A stretch of DNA of 50,428 nucleotides. Source: JAJZEO01 sp964477345 (lineage in GTDB: Bacteria > Chlamydiota > Chlamydiia > Chlamydiales > 2-12-FULL-49-11). How positions within the stretch are numbered: the first letter of the stretch is position 1; every line of letters begins with the position of its first letter. Shown in pieces: positions 24,591 through 32,552 of the stretch. The notes under the pieces are model-generated. The model was not told the DNA's origin, searched no databases, and worked only from the letters and a program-made list of their open reading frames with translations. The translations under genes and the position numbers were made by a program. Where the stretch lies: the NCBI GenBank assembly GCA_964477345.1, contig CAYZDL010000012.1, positions 1 to 50,428 of the forward strand. The letters are read 5' to 3'.

Positions 24591-25229
24591 ATGAGAACTA
24601 TTGAGAAATTTTTTCTGCTAATGATACTTGTCTCGGGGGAGTGTTTTGCTCGGGGTGCCGCTAATGAACCGCCGATTCAGGAAAAGGGGGCGGTTCTGGC
24701 AAGAGTGCAACCTCAAATTGAAGTGAAACTGGGCTATTTCTTTTTTGCATCCTCGATTATGAGGGATGTTTATGATCAGGGCGGGGTCGATGTCCAGTTG
24801 TGTGGATCTTATCCGATGGGGGGATGGATACAGATCTATGGAAGCGTTGAGTTCTTTGAAAGGGAAGGGCATTCGATGGGGACTGATTCAAAGGTGTGGC
24901 TGACTGGTGTCCCTTTAAGTCTTGGCCTCAAGCCCGTTTTTACAATCACACCGGAGGTGCTCTACTATTTCACCATCGGGCCTCGCTATAGCTTTATTCA
25001 AACAAGGACGAATTATCCTTATGTGAAGAAGCACGCCAATTCAAGCGGGATTGGTCTTTTTGTCAACACGGGTTTTGATTTTATCCTCTGGAAACACTTT
25101 CTTCTCGATCTATTCGGGGAGTACTCTTATCTACCTGTGAGCTTCTCGACGGCTCCGACTAATGTCTACGGGCAAAGGGTGCAGGTCAGCGGCTTCACCT
25201 TTGGTGGTGGTCTCGGTTACGCCTTCTAG
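24591..25229 (+). CDS. Outer-membrane beta-barrel protein
   Basis: The ATG at 24591 (MRTIEKFFLLMILVSGECFA) gives a signal peptide; the upstream in-frame start at 24528 overlaps the preceding gene and is unlikely. The mature part of about 190 residues alternates hydrophobic and polar residues in strand-length blocks (VKLGYFFFASS, GWIQIYGSVEFF, VFTITPEVLYYFTIGPRY, FLLDLFGEYSYLP) and ends FTFGGGLGYAF with the C-terminal aromatic residue expected for BAM recognition. It is an eight-stranded barrel candidate. Positioned 7 bases after the YVTN protein, it may anchor or export that partner. A 45-base copy of its 3' end occurs at 25794. Confidence 0.75.
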   Translation: MRTIEKFFLLMILVSGECFARGAANEPPIQEKGAVLARVQPQIEVKLGYFFFASSIMRDVYDQGGVDVQLCGSYPMGGWIQIYGSVEFFEREGHSMGTDSKVWLTGVPLSLGLKPVFTITPEVLYYFTIGPRYSFIQTRTNYPYVKKHANSSGIGLFVNTGFDFILWKHFLLDLFGEYSYLPVSFSTAPTNVYGQRVQVSGFTFGGGLGYAF

Positions 25230-25380
25230 TTGATAATCTATTAAGTACAATGTCTATTCGCAGTAAAAGAGTACTAAAGTCTCTATAAGTATGCATTGCT
25301 TGGACTTCTCTCCTGCGCTATCAAGCACTTGACAAAAAAAATATAATACCTTACTTTGTGACCATTTTATACGGTAAAAA

Positions 25381-25523
25381 ATGAAGCTGGCTATTAGATG
25401 GTTGTTCTTGCCGCTCATGCTTTTGAGAGCGTCAGAATTAGGCACATGGTTGATGAGTTAGAGAAACAATGTAGTGGTGAAGAAGAATCTACAACTAAAG
25501 AATGGTGGCAATTTTGGAAATAA
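25381..25523 (+). pseudogene. Signal-peptide stub of a small secreted protein, frameshifted
   Basis: ATG 25381 opens MKLAIRWLFLPLMLLRASEL, which resembles a signal peptide and stops at 25461. In the next frame the DNA reads VRIRHMVDELEKQCSGEEES and then TTKEWWQFWK up to TAA 25521. A one-base shift near 25430 would join the two into a 45-residue small lipoprotein-like product. Its start resembles that at 25994 (MKMNKWFLPLILNILILQ). Positions 25230-25380 contain nothing else that I can recognise. Confidence 0.35.
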
Positions 25524-25789
25524 TACCTAAAAAAACAAGAAAAGAACGTTTTCAAGCATGGTGGAAGATTGAGGGTAAGATAGAATCCATAGGTGCTGTT
25601 ATTGTGCTCATTATTTTGATCGCTTTTTGGGACAATAGATTAGTACAGGGGATAATGTTGTTGTTTGGCTCTGGGTGGTGTTTGGGTAAGATTTATTTTC
25701 GGAAAGAAAAGTGGTCTTTTTTTCTCATCGGTGCTGTTTTACTATTCTTACAAGGAATATCCGAATTATTTAAGTATGTAAGGTCATAA
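25502..25789 (+). CDS. Small two- or three-span membrane protein
   Basis: This 95-residue protein has the hydrophilic start VAILEIIPKKTRKERFQAWW and then hydrophobic segments at about 31-46, 50-60 and 73-90 (ESIGAVIVLIILIAF, FFLIGAVLLFLQGI). No family is recognised. It overlaps the end of the preceding stub by about 22 bases, suggesting translational coupling. Its position between toxin remnants and an outer-membrane stub suggests an accessory cassette, possibly an immunity protein for a membrane-acting toxin, which is not provable here. Confidence 0.4.
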   Translation: MVAILEIIPKKTRKERFQAWWKIEGKIESIGAVIVLIILIAFWDNRLVQGIMLLFGSGWCLGKIYFRKEKWSFFLIGAVLLFLQGISELFKYVRS

Positions 25790-25793
25790 TCTC

Positions 25794-25838
25794 CCAGTGG
25801 CTTCACTTTTGGTGGTGGTGTTAGCTGCGTCTTCTAGT
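25794..25838 (+). repeat. 3'-end stub of the barrel protein gene
   Basis: The bases CAGTGGCTTCACTTTTGGTG and those up to GTCTTCTAGTGATCA repeat the end of the barrel gene (25190-25234, SGFTFGGGLGYAF) with a few changes, encoding SGFTFGGGVSCVF. It is one more short tail copy, with nothing coding before it in this frame. The region 25839-25993 shows no gene. Confidence 0.75.
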
Positions 25839-26046
25839 GATCAGTGAAATGTTGGGAAGGCTTTGTCGCAAATACCAAACATAAAATGCTCTTGAATTTT
25901 ATTTAGCTTGTTGTTAGGATCCACAACGTGTTGCGGTTAATAACTCAAGTGATGTTTAGCAATCAGGTGTTATTTTTTTCAGGGGGATGAAGAATGAAAA
26001 TGAACAAGTGGTTTCTTCCATTGATTCTTAATATTCTAATTCTCCA

Positions 26047-26571
26047 ATGTCCCTGTATGTCTATAGTGACCCTCATGTATCTAAAATGGAATTTTTGAGA
26101 AATAGTTATGAGAATGATGACTTAAAAAAAGGCTTTGATTCAGTATGTTTAAGGAAAGTTGCTGAATTTCTCAGTAATTTAGGGATGACTATCGATTATG
26201 AACAGGATGATATAGAATTGGTGATCATAGAGTGGATCACAACTCCTGAAAATCACACGCTGTTTTTCGAAGGAGTACTCAGAAATATTAATGAGAAAGA
26301 TAATGGTCGTCTTAAAAGCTTTCTTTTAAATGATTTAGAAAGATTATCACATGAATGGCACTCTCTATCTCAAAGGCGTGTTGCCAATGATTTGTTATCT
26401 ATTGTTATTAGTCAAGTAAATCCAATTCTCGCTATTCCTTCAGCAGAAAGGGGTTACGATCGTTTTTTTTCGGATACTTGGAGAGAAATTCATGAATCTG
26501 CTGAAGCCTATGAAGAAGCAGAACGCCTTGAACGTGAAGAAGAAAATTCATCAACAGAAGGTAAAGATTAA
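26047..26571 (+). CDS. Hypothetical protein, signal peptide apparently frameshifted
   Basis: The 174-residue body (MSLYVYSDPHVSKMEFLRNS, DYEQDDIELVIIEWITTPEN, DTWREIHESAEAYEEAERLE) is helical and acidic at its end. A good ribosome site and ATG at 25994 open MKMNKWFLPLILNILILQCP in another frame; this is a lipoprotein-like signal that runs out of frame just where the 26047 ORF begins. A one-base deletion near 26040-26050 would fuse them, so the protein was probably secreted once. No family is recognised. The next gene begins 2 bases after its stop. Confidence 0.45.
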   Translation: MSLYVYSDPHVSKMEFLRNSYENDDLKKGFDSVCLRKVAEFLSNLGMTIDYEQDDIELVIIEWITTPENHTLFFEGVLRNINEKDNGRLKSFLLNDLERLSHEWHSLSQRRVANDLLSIVISQVNPILAIPSAERGYDRFFSDTWREIHESAEAYEEAERLEREEENSSTEGKD

Positions 26572-26573
26572 GT

Positions 26574-26942
26574 ATGATTAGAGATAACGTGTGGTTTCAA
26601 TTAGTGTTATTTTTGATATTTGTCTTCTCCGGTCTATTCTATGTAGTAAGGGGTGCAAAAGAGGGAGAGAAAAAAAGATTAATTTGCGGGATTTTCTTGC
26701 TTACATTTGCTTGGAATACTGCAATTTTACTTTTGGAAAGATGGGGCTTGAATCCCTTTTTCAAAAATGCACTCGAAATTTCGGAAATTGCTGTTCCTTT
26801 AGCTAGTATTATCGTAGCTGCTATTTATATAAAAACATGGCGGCCTTATATACTGGGTCTAGGTCTTTTATTAGTGATCGTTATCGGTGTAACTTACATG
26901 CGTATTTCTCCCGGATCACCTAAAATTTCTCTCAGAACTTGA
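26574..26942 (+). CDS. Small membrane protein with three or four spans
   Basis: The 122-residue protein begins 2 bases after the previous stop, as in an operon. Spans: about 7-25 (FQLVLFLIFVFSGLFYVV), 36-52 (GIFLLTFAWNTAILLL), 70-88 (AVPLASIIVAAIYI) and 92-110 (ILGLGLLLVIVIGVTYM). No family is recognised. Together with the upstream acidic protein it could be a toxin-immunity pair or an unrelated accessory operon. Confidence 0.45.
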   Translation: MIRDNVWFQLVLFLIFVFSGLFYVVRGAKEGEKKRLICGIFLLTFAWNTAILLLERWGLNPFFKNALEISEIAVPLASIIVAAIYIKTWRPYILGLGLLLVIVIGVTYMRISPGSPKISLRT

Positions 26943-27037
26943 ACCGATCCCACAAGACCCCTTAACTCCTTTTATTGTTAAATGAAACTGGCCTATGTGG
27001 CAGTAGCAAGGAAATAGCAAATGGAGTGAGGTTAATC

Positions 27038-27454
27038 ATGTTGGTGAAGACTAAATTTGAACGAATGGTTATGGGACTTGTTGCTGGGTCCATGGTTTAT
27101 TGTACCTCCTCATTTGCTTGCACCGCTTTGGTAATTACAGATGTTAATGGTGCAGGTTACAATGGCAAGACGATGGAATTTTCAGTTCCTATTCCACTAA
27201 GTATGGAATATGTGCCTGAGGGGACTAAAATACGCTCCATGACTCCAGATGGTAAATCAGGGAAGGTATTTACTACGAAGTATCCTGTTTTGGGACTTGC
27301 TATGACGGCATTCCCTAATGCTAATCAAGATACAATGGTGGAAGGGATCAATAATCAAGGGCTGTCTTTGAGCTCCAACGAATTTAACAACAGTCAGGCC
27401 CCCGCTAATCTGGGAAAGAATAATGCCAATATTTTAGCTGCTACTGAATCTTAA
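27038..27454 (+). pseudogene. Truncated choloylglycine-hydrolase-family (Ntn) enzyme
   Basis: ATG 27038 follows GAGG. The product has a signal peptide ending FAC, where Cys28 would be the N-terminal nucleophile after cleavage, then TALVITDVNGAGYNGKTMEF, the family start (C-T-x-x-x-x-x-D-x-x-x-x-x-x-G-R/K-x-M-E). The frame ends at residue 138 after NNQGLSLSSNEF and NNANILAATES, about a third of the full-length relative at 44083-45135. The remainder of the enzyme is absent, so it is a deletion remnant. Confidence 0.75.
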
Positions 27455-27533
27455 GTTCATGTATTTAGTTATTTGGGTAATTTGTCAATTTGAAGTTGAC
27501 AATCTATTTTATTGAGATTACATCCAAAGGCAT

Positions 27534-28079
27534 ATGAATAAACTACGTTTTGTAATTCTTTTTTGTGTGGCATTCATTTTCTCCTCCTGTGGGTGGTTCA
27601 GTTCAAACGATTCCAGCGATGGGATTGTCGGCTTATGGAAAAGTAGAGATGAGAAATCAGATAAACCGCGCAGTCTGGTGGCAATCTACGAGTATAAAGG
27701 TAAGTATTATGGCAGAATGTTAGCCACTTACAATGATGAAGGGGAAATCAAGGATACAATTCTTGAACAGAAAGAAAAAGCCCCTGGTGTAGTCGGAGAG
27801 CCCCCTTATTGCGGAATGGACTTTGTCTATAACCTAGAAGAAGAGAAAGATGCGAAAGATAAAACAAAGAAATACAAAGGCAAAATTATAGACCCACAGA
27901 AGGGCAAGGTCTATAACGTCCAAGTATGGCGTGAGGGTGATGTCCTTATCGTTCGTGGCGAGTTGTGGATTTTCGGTAAGAATATACCATGGAAAAAAGC
28001 CTCCAAAAAAGATCTTCCAAAGGGATTCTCTATGTCGGAGATCAAGAAATTTGTCCCTGTTATCCCAAAAGTTAAATAG
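27534..28079 (+). CDS. DUF2147-family lipoprotein
   Basis: The 181-residue protein begins MNKLRFVILFCVAFIFSSCGW, a lipoprotein signal with Cys19. The body has GIVGLWKSRDE, then VAIYEYKGKYYGRML, GMDFVYNL, YKGKIIDPQKGKVYNVQVWR and LIVRGELWIFGKNIPWKK, the order of conserved blocks in DUF2147 (D/G-x-W-K-x-x-D near the start, G-x-I-x-D-P-x-x-G-x-x-Y in the middle, and a final G-x-P-x-G-x-x-x-W-x-R-like part). Function is unknown; proteins of this family are small periplasmic beta-barrel-like lipoproteins. It is intact and monocistronic. Confidence 0.75.
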   Translation: MNKLRFVILFCVAFIFSSCGWFSSNDSSDGIVGLWKSRDEKSDKPRSLVAIYEYKGKYYGRMLATYNDEGEIKDTILEQKEKAPGVVGEPPYCGMDFVYNLEEEKDAKDKTKKYKGKIIDPQKGKVYNVQVWREGDVLIVRGELWIFGKNIPWKKASKKDLPKGFSMSEIKKFVPVIPKVK

Positions 28080-28251
28080 ATGAGCCCTCTTCTAGCTGTG
28101 GGTTAAAAGGAGGTTCCCTCGAAAATCTCTCTCCGGTGGGATCGGAGTAAATGCCTGCAAAATTTTCATAAAGCTTAGATTTAGTGGAATTTCAAGAATT
28201 AACAGCCTATAAATGTGTAGTCGGCGATGATTACCAAGTAAGGAGCATATC

Positions 28252-29028
28252 ATGAAAATAGGAATCCTAGGGTGTGGAAATATGGGCCAAGCGCTCGCAA
28301 AAGTATTGTCTTCAAAGAATCACCTCTTTTTTTATGATCATAACTATGAAAAAGGTGAATTTCTAATGGAGGAAGGGTTTGGTCAAGCATGCAAAACCAC
28401 GGGAGATTTGCTCAAGTCTGCAGAAATGATCATTCTTGCGATAAAGCCGCAAAATTTGAGGGAGGTGGCTGCTGAAATGAGGCATCAATTGCACCGTGAG
28501 CAAACAATTGTAAGTGTTTTGGCGGGAACTACGATCGATATGCTTAAAAGCTGTTTTCCTGTGGGGAAAATTGTCCGTATAATGCCTAACTTGGCCGTTG
28601 CCTACGGTGAGGGGATTGTGGGTCTCTCTTCTGAAGAGGTTGTTGATGCGAGTATCTTTCAACGACTAGGAAAAGTCATGTGGCTCCCAGAAGAAAAAAT
28701 GGATGCTTTAACCGCTTTAGGGGGCTCGGGTCCGGCATTTTTCTTTGTGATGATAGAGGCAATGGTCGATGCTGCCATAGAGATTGGTTTTACGGCTGGT
28801 GAGGCTCAGCAATTGGTCTACCAAATGGTGAAAGGGGGGCTTACCTTGTTAGAAAAAACAGGTAGAGGTCCTTGTGAGCTTAAGCGGCAAATTGCCTCTC
28901 CTGGGGGGACTACTCTTGCTGGCTTGAAAAAGTTGGAAGAAGGCGAGGTGGGTAATGCAATCAGGGGTGCTTTTCTGGCTGCCATAGCGCGCGCTAATGA
29001 AATTAAAAAAGCCTCTCTTCCTTTGTAA
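28252..29028 (+). CDS. proC: Pyrroline-5-carboxylate reductase
   Basis: The 258-residue protein has an N-terminal Rossmann fold (MKIGILGCGNMGQALAKVL), an NADPH-binding region (AIKPQNLREV, SVLAGTTIDML), RIMPNLAVAYGEG and the C-terminal dimer helix bundle with the family signature region SPGGTTLAGLKKLEEGEVGN. It reduces 1-pyrroline-5-carboxylate to proline in the cytosol. AAGGAGC lies just before the start, and a strong terminator follows. In a host-dependent bacterium a retained proline step suggests use of ornithine- or glutamate-derived intermediates. Confidence 0.92.
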   Translation: MKIGILGCGNMGQALAKVLSSKNHLFFYDHNYEKGEFLMEEGFGQACKTTGDLLKSAEMIILAIKPQNLREVAAEMRHQLHREQTIVSVLAGTTIDMLKSCFPVGKIVRIMPNLAVAYGEGIVGLSSEEVVDASIFQRLGKVMWLPEEKMDALTALGGSGPAFFFVMIEAMVDAAIEIGFTAGEAQQLVYQMVKGGLTLLEKTGRGPCELKRQIASPGGTTLAGLKKLEEGEVGNAIRGAFLAAIARANEIKKASLPL

Positions 29029-29043
29029 GAAGAAGAGGCTTTT
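29007..29043 (+). terminator. Terminator of proC
   Basis: AAAAGCCTCT (29007-29016) pairs perfectly with AGAGGCTTTT (29034-29043), the stem being extended by TTC/GAA. The stop codon of proC is inside the loop. A short T run ends it. It is complementary on both strands and could act in both directions. Confidence 0.8.
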
Positions 29044-29052
29044 AACCTGAGA

Positions 29053-29308
29053 TTAGCAAGACAGAGCTCTTTGAACGAGGTAAACGTCCAAATTAAATGC
29101 TTTGCGTAAAGCATTTGTAGCACAGCGGTGAGTCCCTTCCATGAGATGAGATGCCACCATTAGGATCTTGTAGTCCAGCTACCTGCTCAGGTGTTAAATA
29201 GGCAAGTAGACTATAAAAAATGGTGATGGTTGGCGGATAGACTCTTTTCCGCCCGCTGCGTTTGGGTTGTTCGATGAGCAGGGCATAAAATGGGCAGCAC
29301 CCCGTCAT
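29053..29308 (-). pseudogene. Unrecognised gene remnant with a frameshift
   Basis: The minus strand reads ALLIEQPKRSGRKRVYPPTI, then TIFYSLLAYLTPEQVAGLQD and PNGG, and then, after a shift near 29145, HLMEGTHRCATNALRKAFNL and DVYLVQRALSC to a TAA at 29053. The two segments join smoothly in sense if one base is changed, and a repeated ATCTC marks the spot. I do not know the family. A His-rich segment (HLMEGTHR) could be metal-binding. It lies directly before the cytidine deaminase remnant and shares its strand. Confidence 0.4.
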
Positions 29309-29320
29309 ATGCCCTAGTCT

Positions 29321-29734
29321 TTAAGTTGTTTTACTCAAAAAAATTCGCTCCCTTCTAACGATAAGCTCTCTTCGAAAAGAAAGTCTTTTATCAGATGCAT
29401 GCAAAGTTTTGAAAGAAAGTCCTCCGTCTTTTGTTGCAATGTAAATAGTACTAAATCGATTTTCTCCTTGGGCGATGGCTTGGAAAACAGCATTTCTTTC
29501 TGCACATATGGTTAGGCCAAAAGAGGCATTCTCGACATTGCAACCTTGATAGATTTTTCCTGATTCACCCACTAGAGCGGCACCAACGGGGTATTTTGAT
29601 TAGAGACAATAAGCCATCTTTTGTACAGTTAGAGCAGCTTGTAGTCCTCGATTCTCTATCTGAGGGGCTTGTGCAACAAGAGATGTGTGTAAAAGGATTA
29701 AAAGAGAAAAAATAAGTGGTTTTAACTTTTTGAT
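29321..29734 (-). pseudogene. Secreted cytidine deaminase-like gene, dead
   Basis: The core KYPVGAALVGESGKIYQGCN, VENASFGLTICAERNAVFQA is unmistakable cytidine deaminase (the CAE zinc/proton-shuttle motif is intact). Upstream in the same frame a TAA interrupts AYCL-stop-SKYPVG, and further up a signal-peptide-like stretch appears (ending LVAQAPQ). The expected start codon position behind AAGGAG is ATC (29734-29732), and another shift lies within the signal. After KDGGL the PCGxCRQ zinc motif is missing, replaced by an unrelated reading. So there are at least four defects. A cytidine deaminase with a signal peptide is unusual because the enzyme normally salvages nucleosides in the cytosol. Confidence 0.7.
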
Positions 29735-29751
29735 AGGAATCTCCTTGATAA

Positions 29752-29780
29752 AGAAAAAAGGTGGGTCTTTGCGACCCACC
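29752..29780 (-). terminator. Terminator of the S53 peptidase gene
   Basis: GGTGGGTC (29760-29767) pairs with GACCCACC (29773-29780) around a 5-base loop, and on the minus strand the stem is followed by a T run (29759-29752). It lies 25 bases after the peptidase stop. Confidence 0.9.
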
Positions 29781-29804
29781 TGTAACTAGATACTAAACTC
29801 CTTT

Positions 29805-31892
29805 TTATTGGAGATTAGTTAGATTTGAAGAGGAGCTAGAAGATGATCCTCCTCCAGATACAGTAGCTGTTGAAGTGACCGAAGATGGTTCGTTCACAGA
29901 TACAGTCAATGTGATTGGCGGATAGCTTGAACCAGGCGCCAATGTCTTACTTTGAGTAAAGGTTAGGGTCTTTTTGTTAAAAGTCCAACCTGCTCCACTG
30001 AATGATGTATAGGTAAGACTACTTGGAAGAGTAATCGTTACATTTACAGCTCCAGAAGTTGCACCAGCTCCTTGGTTAGACACTGCAATTTGATATGAGG
30101 CGGTTTTCCCTCTTACAAAGGCACCATTTTGTGTCATAGCAATATGCAAAACAGGATTATGTTGAATTGGGGGAGTTACTGATGAATCTGTTAAACTTGA
30201 AAACAGATTGCCAGCATTGAATGAACCCCAACCTGTTGCGTTATCATAACCAACTCCTGCACGATAGAACAAATTGTCTCCGACTGTAATATCATGAAAA
30301 TCTGATTTATATACTGAGCCGGTTCCAATAGTGTAGAGCTTTGGATTTGCAAATCCAATTACTGGCTGTTGATTAGTTGCTAACTGTTGGTTAACAAGTG
30401 CAGTAAATGCTGCCCAAAGAGGCGCTGCACAGCTAGTCCCACCATAGATTTGCCATTGCCCATCATAATAAATCGCATACCCTGTGCTTGAATCTGCATT
30501 GAGAGCAACATCAGGAACGTTTCGATTTGTTCTTGAATATAGGGTAGGCACATTTGTTTGCCATGAAGGGATCGGCCAAACCTGACTCACACCACCTCCA
30601 CCGGCTCCATTACCAAGACCGTCATTCCAAACGTGTTCACTTTGATAAGCGCCAGTGCTTGGATTTACCGTAAGAGTGGTTCCACCTACACCTGTGACAT
30701 AAGGCTGAGAGGCTGGATCATCTACTATAAGAGTCGTAGAGGAGTTTTCAGCGTAATCATCATAGGCGCCACTGTCTCCGGCAGCTGCATACATTGTCTG
30801 TCCTTGAGCGGCCATTTGCATGAAAATAGCACTTTCAGATTGAAGATACTGAGTGCTTTCATTATCTTCACCAAGTCCCCATGAAGTACTTACTTGTTTT
30901 GCTAAATTGTCTGTAGCGATTTTATTATAAGTATCGAGGACCCCTTGATTCGAATTTGGGCCTTCGTAAACAAGGATCTGACTTTGTGGCGCTAGTGCAA
31001 GGGCAAGCTCAATATCAAGAGTTACCTCAGCATCGATGCCGCTTCTTGAACCACCATCAACCAAAACATTTTTCAAGTTTGGTGTGGGTAAGCCAAAATA
31101 GCTAGCATATTCATTGATATCACTAGCCTGATAACTTGCAAGTTCAAACAGAGCAATAGCTTGGCCTGCTCCGGTCGATTTTATGCCTGTCAAGTTGTAA
31201 GCTGTTAAGAGATCGCCGGGGGCAAATCCACCTCCAGGGCCAGAAGGAAATGATTGAAATGATGAGTTAGAATCTAGTGACGCTTTTACTGCTTTTGTTG
31301 GTTCTCTTCTTCGGTGATAAGTATGCCAAACTGAATGGTTATCCAAACCAACTATACTATGAATGATACCAGCAATATCGCTTTGAACTTCAGGGTTATT
31401 ATTTGGCGCATGGAATTTTTGACCGTTCGCCTTCTGATGTTGATGAAGCTTAAGATTGAAAGCAGATTCAACAGACCTTGAGAAGCCAACAACGTTTAAC
31501 AATACTCGGTTAGCATGTTGTCCAGTAACGGTTAGGCCTAAACTTTTTGCATAGGCAATGACTTTATCGTAATCTTCCTGAGTTGGAGCAAATTGTTCGA
31601 TAAATTCTTCAGATGAAAGGTACTTACCATAATGTTCATGATCATTCGGATCATACATACGTTGTACTAGTTCTTCGAGAACTTCTTGGTTGCGCAGCGG
31701 CAATACGAAAGTTACCGGGACGTGAGTCGCAGCATCAAGTTGTTTTAAGAAAACTGACTTTGCTATTGCCCTGCTTGGAACATGGCCAGAGAGTCTTACA
31801 GCAGAGCTAGAAGATCCAGCGTCTACGTGTAAGAGTACTAATAACGTTGATAACATGGTATATTTAAAAAAACATGAAAAATATTCTTTCAT
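29805..31892 (-). CDS. Secreted S53 sedolisin (kumamolisin-like) peptidase
   Basis: Start ATG 31892 (GGAAG 7 bases upstream) gives 695 residues; the in-frame ATG at 31937 would bury the signal peptide (MKEYFSCFFKYTMLSTLLVLL). A pro-domain (about 35-205) carries EHYGKYLSSEEFIEQFAP. The catalytic domain follows with GIDAEVTLDIELALALAP (Glu/Asp of the Ser-Glu-Asp triad), VSTSWG, AAAGDSGAYDDY (oxyanion Asp) and YGGTSCAAPLWAAF (Ser about 488), then DITVGDN (calcium site region). The C-terminal 120 residues (HIAMTQNGAFVRGKTASYQI, SNQGAGATSG) form a DUF11/CARDB-like module and the end is Ser-rich. Sedolisins are acid proteases active at low pH, which suits an acidified host vacuole. Confidence 0.88.
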   Translation of the reverse strand: MKEYFSCFFKYTMLSTLLVLLHVDAGSSSSAVRLSGHVPSRAIAKSVFLKQLDAATHVPVTFVLPLRNQEVLEELVQRMYDPNDHEHYGKYLSSEEFIEQFAPTQEDYDKVIAYAKSLGLTVTGQHANRVLLNVVGFSRSVESAFNLKLHQHQKANGQKFHAPNNNPEVQSDIAGIIHSIVGLDNHSVWHTYHRRREPTKAVKASLDSNSSFQSFPSGPGGGFAPGDLLTAYNLTGIKSTGAGQAIALFELASYQASDINEYASYFGLPTPNLKNVLVDGGSRSGIDAEVTLDIELALALAPQSQILVYEGPNSNQGVLDTYNKIATDNLAKQVSTSWGLGEDNESTQYLQSESAIFMQMAAQGQTMYAAAGDSGAYDDYAENSSTTLIVDDPASQPYVTGVGGTTLTVNPSTGAYQSEHVWNDGLGNGAGGGGVSQVWPIPSWQTNVPTLYSRTNRNVPDVALNADSSTGYAIYYDGQWQIYGGTSCAAPLWAAFTALVNQQLATNQQPVIGFANPKLYTIGTGSVYKSDFHDITVGDNLFYRAGVGYDNATGWGSFNAGNLFSSLTDSSVTPPIQHNPVLHIAMTQNGAFVRGKTASYQIAVSNQGAGATSGAVNVTITLPSSLTYTSFSGAGWTFNKKTLTFTQSKTLAPGSSYPPITLTVSVNEPSSVTSTATVSGGGSSSSSSSNLTNLQ

Positions 31893-32127
31893 TAATGTGC
31901 TTCCTGTTTTTGTTTTAGATGAAGACAACATGCCCAACTTTGGACGAAACGAATTTTATACGATAAAATTTAATCTTTGCAAGCATTTAAAATTTTAATT
32001 CAAAGTAAATTATAAAAAATTATTTTCAATTGGCTCAGGTGTCTTTTGCCTCTGAACTCTTTGCGTGTTCTTAATGATCGATCTAAGGGATAAATCAAAT
32101 GGAAAGTTCTAAAAAGAAAAGAGAGTT

Positions 32128-32235
32128 TTACTCTTGAATGGCATTCCTGGGGTTGCCTTTGGATGGCTTTATTGGTCCAGATGACTTTGGACAGCCATCG
32201 TAGCGCACTTTACCACTTGTTTTTTGAATTAAAGT
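32128..32235 (-). other. Short protein-like frame behind the P450 remnant
   Basis: The frame reads IQKTSGKVRYDGCPKSSGPI and then KPSKGNPRNAIQE to TAA at 32128. It has no start and follows the P450 stop closely, overlapping it by a few bases. It looks protein-like but is not recognised. Positions 31893-32127 show nothing else. Confidence 0.2.
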
Positions 32236-32500
32236 TGTTCCGCTGACTTTTTCTTGATGGTCACCCGTGCAGAGACAGCTTTGCGAACGATCAAGGAGGC
32301 AGATGTGAGTCTATCGGGGCCGTGTGTCTCGATTTCATAGTTTGCCAAAAGAGCGCGGAATAGTTCTTCTGCTTCGAAAATGGCAAGCTTTCTTCCTGGG
32401 CGGAGATGAGGGTCACCTCCAAAAAAAATAACCCTGAAAAAGCGGTAGCCTCACCTCTACGAGATCTATAGTGTGAAGGGTCATTAGAAAGATTCCCGTT
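32229..32500 (-). pseudogene. Cytochrome P450 C-terminal remnant lacking the heme cysteine
   Basis: The minus strand reads GGDPHLRPGRKLAIFEAEEL, then FRALLANYEIETHG and KAVSARVTIKKK to TAA at 32229. This is the P450 heme-binding region (consensus F-G-x-G-x-H-x-C-x-G-x-x-x-A) and the following L helix and last strands. The heme-ligand Cys position is Arg here (HLRPG), which would abolish heme-thiolate chemistry. Upstream another frame reads NDPSHYRSRRGEATAFSGLF before an 8-base T run, where a slip joins the heme loop. Only about 90 codons of a protein of roughly 450 remain. The neighbouring oxidase is on the same strand. Confidence 0.7.
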
Positions 32501-32552
32501 TCAAAAGAATGCGACTGTTCCGTGAGAAACAGCCGCAATCAAGTTGTCTAGA

